A stretch of 64,000 nucleotides of DNA from NCBI GenBank assembly GCA_033675545.1, contig JAWDGP010006906.1, positions 47,501 to 111,500 of the forward strand, written 5' to 3'. Within the stretch, counting starts at the first letter, position 1, and the number at the start of each line of letters is the position of its first letter. Under the pieces are notes generated by a model, which was not told the origin of the DNA, ran no database searches, and worked only from the letters and a program-made list of their open reading frames with translations. Both the position numbers and the translations under genes were made by a program. The DNA comes from Elysia crispata. Its lineage: Eukaryota; Mollusca; Gastropoda; Plakobranchidae. This document shows positions 10,667-22,736 of the stretch, piece by piece.

Positions 10667-13600
10667 GTGTTCATATGTTGTTGAGTGGCCTAGATGGTGA
10701 TCGCACTTGAGCTTTGTGTGTCTCTATTCTTCCAAATTTTTTATGAGCACCACAAGTGATTATCATTGCTTCATTACTTACCGCATTAGTCTTTCCAATT
10801 TTTCTAATTTATCACATTTTTTATTTTGGCTTCTTTTGGTTTTTATATTCTTTGTTTATTTATTTTCATTTGATTTTTTTATTTATTTAACAAAAAAGTT
10901 TTGTTGTATGTTTGGTTTACTCATCATGAAGTTGCTGCTTGTACTAGCTGTAGATACTTTATTTTTCTCATTTTATATCCCCTTCCATAATGCAAATGCT
11001 TTCATAACTCACTGAGTATCATGTCGCCAAAATTTCTTTTCTTTTCAAATTTGCTATTTGCCACTAATCTTTGCAGCAAGTTATCTCACTCCAAAACATT
11101 TTTGTTCCATTTATTTTTTTTTAATTTACAAAGAAGAAAAAAAATCAACACAGTTATAAGTAACATTTTACTTGTAGCTATAACAAGTTTTTTAATGGAG
11201 CTAATGAGTCTGTGCAAGAGCATTTTTGAAGTGCCTAATGTTTGTTTTTTAGTCATCTATTGTACAGCCTTTCAAAAAGTTGGGTGAGCTAACATCCAAG
11301 TATTTTCCCCAATATTTTGTTCGTATTTTAACAGAAATTTTTTAACTTAATTTAATCCCATGATGGAATTCCTAAGAACATAAAGTTTCCTTATGTCATA
11401 TTATTTTAAATTAATTGAGTAATTTTTAGATTTGAACAATTTTGTGTTTTAAAAAAGTGAATAGATTTTCTCCTCTCAATTTTTATTTCCTTTATCATAA
11501 CTTTCATTCTCACCTGACCTGCACATTTACGTACGTGTATGAAAATAAAAAAGGTACCTCTTTTTTAAATTTGTATCCTATGACCAATTTGCACTATTAT
11601 GGATGATTTGCAAAAAATATATCATTTCCTATTGTTTCTACTCATTTTTATTTTTTTTTTTTTAATCTTTCAAATATAGCTTAAAAGATCACTTCATTTC
11701 TGTGTGAAATATTTTATGGACATACCATTTCTTTTCCTTGTAGCATTATTTAGGAAAAAAAAGAAAAACACTGAATTGATGTATATTTCATCTTTCTAAC
11801 AGTCCATTTTACTAAACCATGATTTAGCTTTATGTAGGTGGAAAAAAAATACGAAAGATAGCCTTCACATTTTTACAAAAGAGCAATTAAATTAACCTTC
11901 TTATTTTACAAGAGCAATTGAATGAAGCATTCTTTAACGTAATCTTTAGTTGAATGTCGCAGTGAACAGATTTAAAAGACAAAAGTGGAATGCAAAATGT
12001 AATGCTTCCCTTCATTACTATTTCTAAAAGCTTTTGAAATTTGATACTTCTTTAAAGTCAATTTTTTTATGCCCTTTACTCATGAGAAAACTGTTTTAAC
12101 ATTAACCTTTTCCACAAGTATGTTTATTTTTATCCAACGTTTGACTTGTTGGAAATTATAATATTCACACACACACAAAAAATAAAAATAAAACGTTAGG
12201 TTTTGATTAAATTGGGCTGGCATACAAGTCATAGACTTTTATTATTTGCCAATGCCTCACCCCTGTGTGACTGATTGTTATTATCACCCTTATAACCATT
12301 GGTTATGCTTGCTTGTCACTAATAAATGTTTGTTATGATGACAAAGCAACTTTCTAATTTTCATTCAACATTTCTCTATATACTCTTTTGCCATAAGTTT
12401 TGCAAATAGTATTAACTTTTTAAAATACTCAATGTTACTGTAAAGTTACTATTTTTAGAATGTAAAAACAAATCATTGTTAAATGTAGTAAAGAAACTAC
12501 AAAGAGAAATACAAGACCTGAGTATAACACATAAGCAAGAGTAAAAGACTGGGTGAAACTTAAGAGTTAAATTATATTCAATTCAAGTAGACAATCATAA
12601 TCAGATGTTAAGGATTCATAGAGGAATTTCTTTGATATGTGCATTCACCACAGATTGTATTGAAAAGTTTTCTGTGTTCTTAATAGTAAATATTACCAAA
12701 ACAATGCTGCTGTCATGTTTATCTTTTTTAAACTTGAGAAAACACAGGTTTTTGTTTCAAGTCTCCAAAATTTAAAAAAATTTAAGGAACTTCCTCTACG
12801 TAAAATTTTTTCTTGACAATGTCACGGGGTGTTACGAAACACCATAATAAAGTTTACAAGTTTTACTAGTTTTACTCGAGCTGTATTGCATGAGCATAAT
12901 ATGTGCAGTGTATAATTTAAAAAATAGAATTGTCCATGAGACAGGACATAAAGTCATCTCCTGATAAGTATTGACCGAGAAGAAAAGTTTGTGTATTTTC
13001 ACCAGGCTTTTGATGTTGCTCTTCTGTTACCCTGCCAATACACCATCTTTAGTAAAGATATATAATGTGTTCATCAAAAAAGGTGCTTGTTATTTTATTT
13101 TCATGAACTTATAACATTCTAAATACAAATAGACCAATACATACCCCCAATAAAAGTGAAAGAAATATGTTATATAATTATTAAAAATTCTCAGAAAATC
13201 CTTTATTATTAAGCTAAAAAGACAACTAATTCTTTTAAAGTAACATACCATATTTAAAAAAATAAAAGTCAAGTGCCTTTTTAGTACAAGCTTTTAAATT
13301 AATTAATTCAGTTTTGCTACTATTAAAGGTTACAAATATCTCACATGAATGGGATCTAAAAAAAAAGAACATTTTCCCATGTTATCTTCAATTCTTTTAC
13401 AGCTAATAATAATCAGCCTAATAAGAAAGTTGCTGCTAAGATCTAAAGAAAAGCAAATTACTGTTAGGAGAACTTGGAAGTTTAAAGTCTTGATGTAAAT
13501 CACAAATAAATAACTGTTAAAAAAAAGTTTGCAGTAAAATAAAATTTGTTTTGGAAATGGAAACTCGCATTCTCTTTTTGTGTTATTAAGTAAAGATGAT

Positions 13601-15590
13601 TTTCTAAGAAGTAAAATGCAGGCTTTATTCCAGTTTATTTTTATCTGATTTATAACCTGGATCCAAGATTTGGTCCTCAGACATCTCTCTTCTATTTGGG
13701 AAAGGGGGTAGGGTGGGGTTGGGGGTTATATATGAAGAACATGATGACTTTTTTGTGATATTTAGATTTGTATGGTGATCAGGTGAAAATGCATGGCTGC
13801 AGCTTGAAAACTTCCAGTCAATTTAATCCATTTCCTTAATATTCATTGAAACAGTTTAACTTATGTCCTTTGTCACTTTGCTGTTTGTATGTGTGCTATG
13901 GTTGTTGTCATAAAGTTTATTACTTCTGATGCCATATGTTTTTTATTTTATTACTTTTTAATTTGATGCTAGGCTTTAGTACTTGGCTGTACTGTTCCTC
14001 TTTTCTACTATGAAAGATTTTAAGGAAAGAGGAAAGAAATACACATAAAGCACTTTGTATTCTTTTATTACAATCTGGTTGAACATAATATAACTTTTTT
14101 TTTTTTTAATTCTTCATTTCATTTTAATTTTTTTGCACATCACCCAATTCTTAAATCAATTTTGAAGTACCGTTCATTAAAATTGATCTTCAATGAGGTT
14201 CAAGTATATATTTTTTTAAACTATATCTAATACCTTTCCCCTTACCTCACATTGTATCTTTCACTTGTTTTGCCCCTTCTTTGCTACTTTGATTGATACA
14301 TACCAGAATGCTATATCATTAATGCTTGGATTCATGTCTGTAAATAATGTGCATACAAGTAAATTAAGTCTAATCTTTTGTGGCGATTTGCATGTTTGCA
14401 TTTATTTTTATGAGAGGATGCTGTTTTGTACGTATGACTTTCAATTTTTTGTAAAATACCCATGATTAGATTTTTTTAAAGTGATACTCATAAAATATCA
14501 TGACAGGGATAGTTATGATCAAATTATGTATTGATTTCTTCAAGTTATTTTAACAAAAAGCCCTTACTCAGTTTCTACCTTGCTATCTTATAGCTAGCCA
14601 CTTAAAGTTATAAGGCAACAATATTAATGCAATCTGTAGTTGAAGTAAATTGCTTTTCAGTCATAAACATAGACTTGTAGTCGTTTAGATGTAGAAGCTT
14701 TGTTTCTAATATCTTTGTATAGATATATGTATTATATTTATTAACCTATCATTATTTTGTTTGTGCGGGCCGCCTTTTTATGATTCACTCTAGTTTCCAG
14801 CCGGTTTTGTAGTGCTATGTAGGTTAGTGCCAAAAAATTCAGTCCTTAATATTTTTTTTGGAAACTCTTTACAAGGTGCAGGCTTTATATTTTTCAGTTC
14901 TTTATATTCATTAAAGCACAATTTCCTGATTTAAAACTCCTCCATATGTATATCATAGATTTAAAAGAAGGCTATATAATCTAAGTCATGGCAGATGAAA
15001 AATAGATCCTTATGAAAGTGAATGAAAAAACACACTATTGAGTGAAAAGATTCTTATGTTCCAAATAAATGTAAATAAATGCAAAGCACCCTCTTTCATC
15101 AAAACCAATTTCAAACATCTCAAAGATTCAGATCTAATGCATAGATATTTTCCACAGTTTCAGTAGTCCTCATATCTTTTCAACATTTTTTTTAGAGATT
15201 TAGGATAAGGTGGATGTATGCAGTAAGGTAAAAAAAAAATAAATATGCATACAGAGCATTTCAAAAGAATTGCATTTAACACATACATGTTAATAAGAGG
15301 AAAAATTAAAACTAAAGTTTTTCCTTTTCTTGCACTACTTAGTATAAAAGTTTAAAATGCATTTTTTGTACATTTCAACAAGTTCAAATGCTATAAGTAT
15401 TTTGAAAGCACTGTTTGATATTTCAATCCCAATATTTTTTAAAATCTCTATCTTTTCTTTTATGGCTAAATTGGTAGTGTGATAATTATCTGGCTAGTTT
15501 GAACACAGCTCGAGGCAAAATAACATCATAAAAATCTCTCAACAAAATCCAGCAGAAGAAAAAAAGGAGGAAAAGGAGAAAGAGGTGGGG
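10667..15590. other. RGS 3' flank and intergenic DNA, no gene seen
   Basis: The 3' UTR must start here, but its end cannot be placed: AATAAA occurs near 11545, 12180 and 12848. Open frames up to 102 codons (10707-11015, 11021-11287) are Phe/Leu-rich translations of T-rich DNA without family resemblance. Notable points are a stem-loop just before AATAAA at 12828-12843 and a G-quadruplex motif at 13704-13725. Confidence 0.65.
13704..13725 (+). other. G-quadruplex motif
   Basis: Four G-runs of 5, 3, 4 and 5 separated by loops TA, T and TT. The short loops fit a stable intramolecular G4, which is striking in such AT-rich surroundings. It lies 3 kb downstream of the RGS stop codon and could be in its 3' UTR or in intergenic DNA. 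Confidence 0.85.
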
Positions 15591-15711
15591 AAGAAGAAGA
15601 AGAAGAAGAAGAAGAAGAAGAAGAAGAAGAAGAAGAAGAAGAAGAAGAAGAAGAAGAAGAAGAAGAAGAAGAAGAAGAAGAAGAAGAAGAAGAAGAAGAA
15701 GAAGAAGAAGA
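15591..15711 (+). repeat. (GAA)n microsatellite, about 40 units
   Basis: An uninterrupted GAA/AAG triplet run inside a longer purine-only strand (about 15552-15730). The poly-Ser open frame on the minus strand is a by-product. Confidence 0.97.
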
Positions 15712-15719
15712 TGAGGAGG

Positions 15720-18700
15720 AGGGAAGAATAGATGGGTAAGAAAAAAAAAGAGGAGCAGGAATTAGGAGGAAATAGTGAGAAACTATGTGTGCAGTTTTGA
15801 TTCCTGATACCTGTTTTTTGTACAGGTCCAGTGCATAATTTTTTTTCTTAATATCATCTTTGCTCCAAAAGAGTGAAAGTAAAAATATGCACCAATTTTT
15901 CTTAACTGAAAGATAAAAACCAAGGACTGAATTTTTTTTTTTAGTAATGGTCCCTACATTAACATGAAACAAAATGCAAACCGCTGTTTTTGAGATGAAA
16001 TAGAGTACATCAGATCTTCCTAAAAGTTACAAAATTACTTATCTTGAAAACCACTCATGATTTTAGAGGCTGGCTAAATAAATTTTATTGCAAATCGTTC
16101 TTTCTGACCTCCAGGCCTACGGGACAGCTTCTGAAAAGCCTCTATCTTTGCCTCAATGCATGAGATTTAAATATTTCAAATACAATATTCTTTTTTATTT
16201 TATTTAATTGGCTCTGCTCCAAATTCAATAAAAGCAACAAAGCCATATTAATGTTTGGGGGATAAAATGGTGTTTCTTAAATATATTGTTGTCAGATATC
16301 AGAACAATCAAACAATTAGAATTGTATATTAAAGGAGACGCTTGGTTGATTTTTATGCTTTGATTTCTAGCCCTCAGTACTAAACAATTTAATTAATATG
16401 ATAGGTGACCTATTCCTTTTTGTTTTGTCTTTAAAATAAAAAAAAGAAGCAAAGGTAGTTCTCAAGCCTGTAACCTCTCCTCAACATATACTGGTTGGTG
16501 CTGCATCAACAGTCAGAAGAATAGCCCCTGACTTGACATAGGGAAATTCTGTGCTTGTAATCTTGCATCTAACAATTGTGGTATATGGTGTAGACTTAGA
16601 TTGCATGGGATGATTGCATGATGGATCAAGGCATGTATATGGTATAGTTTACTAACACATCACACGCTTGGTTATGAATAAGGCATAGTGCAGCATGTGG
16701 TATTGGTTTTGCCATATTGTGCTCTACTTATGTGATGCGTGGGCATTGTGCACATGATATGTCTTAAAAAGTGATGTGATGTAGACTGCATGCTATGAAT
16801 GATCATTGAGAGTGAACTACTTATTGTTGTGAGGCATACTTACAGTATATCTTTTCCAGCTATTTTGTTGAAGAAATAGGTTTCAATACTAACACAAAAA
16901 GCATAGTAACACTTGGCTTCTCAATTATTTCCCAAGATGACAAAAAGTCTCCAAAGAGTAAATAACATCTTTGCTCTGCTTAGCCTGTTGTTTTTTTCTT
17001 TTGCATCTTATATAGCCTGCCAAACTTGTCCATCACTCCTTATTATTTTTGCCTACTTTTGCATGAGAAATTTGCTAATGCAATGTTTTCAATGGCAAAT
17101 TGATGCTTGCTTCCTTAGTATTAAAAAAACTGTGAAGATCATGATCATTTTTTATAAAATAATTTTATATTCTACATTTTCTTTCTTCGGTCAAACTCTC
17201 ATTTAGACCAGCTCATACGTAAAGATCTCCGCAGCTGCTTATATACTTTTGTGATAAAAAAAATTTCATAGATATAAGATTTCAGGGAACTATAAACAGA
17301 TATACATCTGCATATGAATATCTTGACATTTTTTTAACTAAGACAATTTTTTTTGTTTATTTTATAAATCTATCTCCTTGATTTTATTGCATTTACTTGT
17401 GTTGTTGATCATTTTTACTCTACCCATGGGCAACATGAAATGTTGTATATTTTTTAATGTATTCAGTTTCTTTTATTTTATTTATGTGCAATATATCCGT
17501 GCTCTTATGTTTTCTTGGTTTAATTTTTTGTACATGATTCAGTTTGCAATTATACTGTTATTTTCATTGCATTCATTTGTAACAAGTCATATTATCATCA
17601 CGATTTGTAGACTTATTTAAGATTATGAATATTTATTTTTGGTCTGTAAATTTTAATTCACCCATATGCCAATAGGAACAATTAGATTACATATTTAATT
17701 GCAATGATGTTGAATAATGATAACTTTGAAATAAAAGTTTTTGAAAGGATCTCTGTCTTGGCCTCATGACGTTTGAAATTGATTTAGATTTTGAGGAGAA
17801 TAGCTTAGCTTTTTGGATAAAATCAACGTATTTTCATGAAAAGAAGGACATATATACCATTTCAAATCCATATTATCATATACAATGCATAAGGCCACAG
17901 TTTTAAGAAATTGGCCTTTAATTGATTAAGATGTATGTATGAAGCTGAGCCAAGAAAAAAAAAATTCATGCCATAACAGAGAAATTTATGATCAAAGCGA
18001 TTATCAACAGTGGGAATGAAATAAAGAGATAAATTTTCTAGGAGCCATTATTTAAGAGCTTTTGATATGCCAGATAAGATAAAAGACTTTGCTGAGAAAA
18101 TGAGATGGTCATTAAAGTGAAACAAAAAGCATATAATTTTATTGAAATCATAAGCCTTGCATTACTTCCTTTATTTCATGTATTTATGCTTGCATCTAGT
18201 GCACCAATTGCCAATTTCCCATCAAACAGAGGAACCACGCACATCTGCAATGACTGCTTTTATTGCCTCATCCTCCTTTGACCCATTCTTATCACCTCTA
18301 TGAAAGGTCCTTGAGAATCTCATGCAAGATTGCACAAGTGAATGCTCTCAACAAAATTTCCAGCACTTCCCTTTCACATGCTTTTAATCCCTAGAATGTA
18401 TTTCAAATGAACATTTACTATAAGGTGATTCCCGCTATACACTCATACCATTACATGTATATAAGAACAGCATCATCTGCCACATATTAGAAGTATCTGC
18501 TTCCATTAGTATTTTTAATTTCTGATACACAAAAGAATTCAATGTGCATTGAAAATGTTATACTTAAGACAAAACAAAGTACCTTACATAATTTTTTTTG
18601 CCTAGTTACAGGTGGTAATGAATTATAGATATAGTTAAAATTACTTTTCCATAGTAATTCTTCAAATAATATTCATTTATCACTATCTATCTGTTTTGAT

Positions 18701-20980
18701 AACGTGCATAGTCAATTCATTGTAGTTAATGTAATAACTTTTTTATATTTTTTTCATTTAAATATAAAATTCACCTTATAAGTTCATATTTGAATGGAGA
18801 TTTTATGTTTGGTTTTGTAAACAGAAGACACAAAAAAGAAACAAACAACAAAACGCATATTGATTACACATTTGCTGGCTCATTTTCATATGCAATGGGA
18901 TGATTAATAAGAATATCATTAACTTCTGTTGTTTCAACTTTAAGGAAATTTGATCATTTATTTTTCATCTTCAGTATCAAAGTAATAAACATCTAAAAAT
19001 CTAAGTCTAGATTACCCTTTTAGACCTCACTATGAATATATTTCAAACATTTGGCAACAGTGGGAAAAAAGCTTTTTTTTTTTAAAATAGACAGTCATTT
19101 CTTTAGAAACAACGCAAACATAGCTAAATAATAAAAACTCTGATTTTAGTTTTAAAAACTTTGTCTTGCTGATCTTTTATCAGCTGCAAATGCTGTCTTT
19201 TTAAGATGTCATATGAAGCAGTTTCATCAAATCTTTACAATCAATCTGTTCTTAAATTCCTGGCTTTCTTAAGCAGTGCATCATTCCTAGGTAGATTTCA
19301 AAGAAAGAAGTAGACATATTTTATTCTGTATGATACAATCAAATACATCAATTTGAAATATGTACCCCATTGTCACTTTGCTCTATTTAGTATTGAAGAA
19401 AACATTAAGAAATACAGATCAAAGTGTTTGACTGTTTGATCAAATTACGACAGAGAATTTTTGAATTTGTCACTTTCTGCAGCATTCTCTTAGAGTGGAT
19501 GAAAATTTTTAACATTTCCTAACAGAAAACGGACAATAGGTTTAAATTGGCATTGATATGCAAACCTCTTTTCAGCAAAGTTTGTTTTACATATCTTTTA
19601 TCCTGTTTCTATAGATAGGGGAAGACTGAAAACAGCAAAAACCTATCATGAAGACATTTTTTGTTGTGGCATTCAGGGAAAATTTCAATCTTTTATATGC
19701 TTTGCTTTTTAGAACAACCAACAAACTTTCCTCTTTTTACGTGTCATAGAAACCACAAAGAAAGCAAAACTGCTGCACAAATTTGTAATATTTTCCTTTT
19801 CTCCCTGCCCGAGCACTTTGTCCTGCTTTTGTTTGTTACCTGTTAGAAATTTTGCCAACCCCTGCTTGGTTTTCATCTTGCTCATCTGTCAAAAAAGTAT
19901 TCTGATTCTAGTTGAGTTTTCATGGTAACATAGCCATGATTCCCGTTCAAAGTGTGCCTCATTTCCATGATGCCACTTTAGTTTCATTTCTTCTCTGCAT
20001 CTCAAAATTGTTAGACGTTTCACTTTTCTCATATGGATTTCATGAAAGGATGATAGTGGTTATTTGAAAAGCTATCAGGAAGAGCTGTTATAATCAAGTG
20101 GTTTCAACTTAAAAAAAAAAAAAAACCTGTTCATTCTACAAGAAGGTATTCCTGAAAACAGATTTAAATCAATTTATAATGTCTAATGAAAAAGTTAATT
20201 TTGGAATAGATGCAACTTGGCCTAAATTACATCAGATTTGACAGAAAAGATGGAAGCATAATTTTTACTTATTTAGGAAAGGTCGAAAATATAACGTAGC
20301 AGAGCAAAAACAAATTAAAACAAAACAAAAGTGAATTTCATCAACAAGTACAATTTTTATTAAGGAGAAGATCTAGATTTACTGAATAAAAACTTTGCTG
20401 CCTCAGACTTTTGGTTTTAAAATATACTTTGAGGTGAACAGGTTTCTCATAGCGGAAAAAGAAGTCTTTATTCTTTACTTTCCATTTTGAAATAGATGAG
20501 AAATGGGAAATATTTTTATGAAATATTTTTCTCTATTAATGTCTCAAGGTAAAACCGTAAAAAGTTATATAAAATTCATGAGTTGCCAAGTGTAATGAAT
20601 AGAATTTGCATCTTTGTAGGCAGAGAAAGGGATTAAGAGATTGCCAAAGAATATTGATGTGATGTATGAAATATTTTAAAAAGTGTGTTGAATGAATATG
20701 TATGTATCCCTACAGCCAATTGTTATGAATGAAAAGTCATGCCTTCCATTGTAGCCAAGTGCCATGGATGAATTGCAGGCAGTTGTACCATCATGAATGC
20801 CTTGTATTGAGTTGATATTGTTGAAATGAAAAAATGCACGAGGCCTTAAAGGAAACATCATATAATGTGAGCTAGGGTTCCCGTCAGCTAGCAACTGGAA
20901 TGCATCTTTGGATTGTACTAACACAAACCTTTGCTTCTTTTTTTCTTCCTTTTTTCTCTCTTTTTTTTCCCCCCCAAAAC
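15720..20980. other. Intergenic AT-rich DNA, no gene seen
   Basis: No recognisable coding, RNA or mobile sequence. Open frames of 80-97 codons (16913-17206, 17378-17620) are Phe/Ile/Leu-rich and look like chance in T-rich DNA. Confidence 0.6.
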
Positions 20981-20984
20981 TTCA

Positions 20985-21310
20985 GAGCAAAAAACGGCTG
21001 GAAATTAGAAAAGTGTAGTAGGAAACGCGTTGCGGGCGCACCATTTGTTTGTTGTGTAAGAAGTTTTGAAAGCGCGGCCCGCATAGCCCTGGCTTAAGCT
21101 CATTCTCCACACTCCTACTTGATTCCTTGTGTTCGCCAAGACACCAGCATACCTCATGTGGAAACGCCTGCAGCAAGCACGACACATCCCCAACCCCCAG
21201 TGAAGGAAACTATGGCTTGTTCGCACGAGTTGGAATCCTGGAGGACAAGCTTCCGTAACACTTCTATGAACCCTTTGAGTGAGAGGAAACCACAGGAAAC
21301 CTGCTCTCAA
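20985..21310. other. GC- and CpG-richer island, function unknown
   Basis: Stands out from its AT-rich setting, with gcgggcgc and gcgcggcccgc clusters after a long pyrimidine tract at about 20935-20980. Overlapping open frames of 65-101 codons occur on both strands, none recognisable. It could be a promoter or noncoding exon of an unseen transcript, or an inserted repeat. Confidence 0.4.
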
Positions 21311-22483
21311 AAGCCCAAAAATTTTATAAGACTATGGAGGTTTAGAGGACATATCGCTGATTTTATCATATTGCCGCATATATATTTCCATATCTCTGTG
21401 TCATTGTAATTATATGTGAGTCAAGACAACTATAGAAAGGAAAGAGTAAGAGGAGGATCATATTGTACTTTTTCGCTGCCACTTACTGAAACCATCTCAC
21501 ATTCTGCCTATCCACCCACCTTTAGCGTTCATCTCATGTTTATCTGATTTTCTCTATCTATATCTGTCAACTGATCTTGACTTGCACTTATTTGATATGT
21601 TCATAGATTTCTGATCACCATTCTCTATGGTCAATGATATGCTAGAAACTAAAGTTATCAAGATACTGTTTGAAATGAAACTATGTAACGTTTAGGACTT
21701 TCTATCCAGTTCTTCAATGAATATATTAAGGAAAAAAAGTTGTGAGGAAGGAAAAGAATTTTAATAACCTTTTCTTGTTTTCAAGAATGCTAAAATGATT
21801 TATTGGATTATTTCTTGTTTTAATCTTTCAGGACAATTACTGTTTTTTTTTTCGTCATAATTTTAGTATTTGGATTATTTCATAAGGGATTTACTAGAAT
21901 TTTTAATGTTGCATCAGGGTTAAAAAAAAAACAACCTTGCCACTTGGAAGACTGTAGTGAAGTGCATTTTTTTTTTAGGAAAGAATCTAGCTTTCTTGTT
22001 TGCTCTTGTTTGTAAGATGCACATTTAAGCAATTGTGTGTATCAAATCAGATGTGCTATGACCTTAAACTTATAATGTACTTTTTTTTTTCCATCAATGA
22101 CAAATGATCAACTGAAATTGAATGTGTATAACATAACTTGTTTTTTAAGAAATTCAAGCTTATTTGGAAATTAATTTGAAAATAGTTTCTGTTTGGTTCA
22201 ATAATTGTTTAGCATTGTTTTGTCATACAAATTCTGCTTGATTTATTTTTTGGGGTTAATTATGTAAAAATTTAAAAAAGGTAGAGGGTTGTATTGAGAT
22301 CAAAATAGGTTTATATCATTATTGTTTTAAAAAAGATCACTTATAATGAAAGCAACATCAGTAACAAAAGCAACCTTCAGAGTAATGCCAAGTTGAAAGT
22401 GCAAACAATGCCTTTGCCCTGCTATGGCCCAATTACTACTTCACCACTGCTATAAATGCTGCTCCTCCTCCTCCCCCTCTATT
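21311..22483. other. Intergenic AT-rich DNA, nothing seen
   Basis: No gene, repeat family or RNA recognised. Confidence 0.6.

Positions 22484-22736
<253 letters not shown>

Noticed and set aside
15526-15972. 148-codon minus-strand frame with a poly-Ser run
   Set aside because: It is the TTC/TCT reading of the (GAA)n microsatellite with no protein-like flanks.
20676-20924. 82-codon minus-strand frame with faint resemblance to a DDE transposase
   Set aside because: Motif order and spacing did not fit PIF/Harbinger or hAT proteins on closer reading.
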